6,956 nucleotides of DNA. Source: an archaeon (GTDB lineage: Archaea > Hydrothermarchaeota > Hydrothermarchaeia > JALTZZ01 > JALUTC01). Under the pieces are notes generated by a model. It searched no databases, had not been told where the DNA came from, and saw only the letters and a list, made by a program, of their open reading frames with translations. The first letter of the stretch is position 1. Each line of letters starts with the position of its first letter. This document shows positions 6,442-6,956 of this stretch, piece by piece. The position numbers and the translations under genes were made by a program. Location of the stretch: contig JALTZH010000013.1 of the NCBI GenBank assembly GCA_027051265.1, positions 1 to 6,956 on the forward strand. The letters run 5' to 3'.

Positions 6442-6956
6442 ATGGTTGAACCTTTCACTGAAAAGGATCAATTGAAGAATTTCGTACCTCAAATAGCCAA
6501 ATATTTCTGGGAGAAAAATAAAAAAATAGGATTATATGAAAGCCAAGGAGCTCATAGATGGTTAGTACCAGCAGAACATCTATGGTTATACATAGATTTT
6601 GATAGATGTCTAGGATGTTTTGCATGTGAAACCGCTTGTAAACTAGAGCATGATTTACCAATGGGTATTAGACATATAAGAGTAATGCAAATTGGTCCAA
6701 AGAAAGTAGGAAAAAAAGTTAAAACAATATACTATCCGATGGCATGTTTCCATTGTGGAAGAGCACCATGTGTCGAAGCATGTCCAACAGGTGCAATGAG
6801 AAAGAGAACGGATAACGGTATTGTTTATGTTGATAAGGAAGCATGTATAGGATGTAAACAATGCATGCAAGCATGTCCATTTGGTGCAATTCAATTTGAT
6901 TCCAGATTTGGTAAAGTTACGAAGTGTAACTATTGTATGCATAGAATAGATAAAGG
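6442..6956 (+). CDS. PsrB/DmsB/NrfC-type four-cluster ferredoxin subunit (cut by window edge)
   Basis: This is the electron-transfer subunit that normally partners a molybdopterin catalytic subunit, passing electrons between its pterin/[4Fe-4S] site and a quinone-linked or soluble carrier. The window holds 171 codons plus two bases. Cysteine motifs run in family order: C56-x2-C59-x2-C62-x3-C66 (CLGCFACETAC), C102-x2-C105-x4-C110-x3-C114 (followed by PTGAM), C135-x2-C138-x2-C141-x3-C145 (CIGCKQCMQAC then PFGAI), and the first pair of the fourth motif, C162-x2-C165. Two more cysteines are expected beyond the edge. About 47 residues precede the first cluster strand (WLYIDFDRC), longer than in typical DmsB/PsrB, and they show no signal peptide or Tat motif. 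The ATG has a strong GAGGGGGAT ribosome binding site. The gene lies 58 bp after the catalytic subunit, on the same strand, and uses the same AGA-only arginine codons. A NrfD-like membrane subunit or maturation chaperone may follow outside the window. Confidence 0.93.
   Translation, partial: MVEPFTEKDQLKNFVPQIAKYFWEKNKKIGLYESQGAHRWLVPAEHLWLYIDFDRCLGCFACETACKLEHDLPMGIRHIRVMQIGPKKVGKKVKTIYYPMACFHCGRAPCVEACPTGAMRKRTDNGIVYVDKEACIGCKQCMQACPFGAIQFDSRFGKVTKCNYCMHRIDK

Noticed and set aside
1-6956. Mobile element, CRISPR array, defence system, tRNA or rRNA
   Set aside because: No transposase or integrase motifs, terminal repeats, regularly spaced repeats or RNA-gene folds were found; the protein-coding content is core replication, histidine biosynthesis and a molybdoenzyme.

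Overview
The window is a low-GC stretch of archaeal chromosome. Three things show this. There is an Orc1/Cdc6 initiator next to the small (DP1) subunit of the D-family DNA polymerase, which occurs only in archaea. Promoters look like TATA boxes about 25 bp from the predicted transcript start. Several starts carry GGTGA or G-run ribosome binding sites. PolD argues against Sulfolobales- or Thermoproteales-type crenarchaea, which lack it. The sequence does not allow a genus or phylum call. A molybdopterin enzyme paired with a multi-[4Fe-4S] subunit suggests anaerobic respiration or anaerobic carbon/sulfur metabolism.

Layout. Positions 1-754 (minus) hold hisF, missing only its last few codons at the window edge. 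Positions 755-1076 hold no gene I can defend. Positions 1077-2522 (minus) are the PolD small subunit, and 2488-3678 (minus) are orc1/cdc6. The last two overlap by 35 bp and read as one operon, cdc6 then polB. Positions 3679-3890 are a divergent, extremely AT-rich intergenic region (about 89% A+T over 3701-3840). It carries promoters for both flanking genes, a 9-bp inverted repeat and a 12-bp tandem repeat, and it is the best replication-origin candidate in the window. Positions 3891-6383 (plus) encode an 830-residue molybdenum/tungsten bis-pterin oxidoreductase. Positions 6442 to the edge (plus) encode its likely electron-transfer partner, a PsrB/DmsB/NrfC-type ferredoxin, cut off in its fourth cluster motif.

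How the parts work together. The left half is information processing: Orc1/Cdc6 marks and melts the origin, and DP1 is the exonuclease/scaffold subunit of the replicative PolD. A histidine biosynthesis gene follows. The right half is an energy or carbon metabolism module. The catalytic subunit resembles the acetylene hydratase branch of the DMSO reductase superfamily, but it sits beside an electron-transfer subunit, so redox chemistry is more likely than hydration. Neither subunit has a Tat signal, so the pair should act in the cytoplasm. Its substrate cannot be read from the sequence. I found no tRNA, rRNA, CRISPR array or mobile element.
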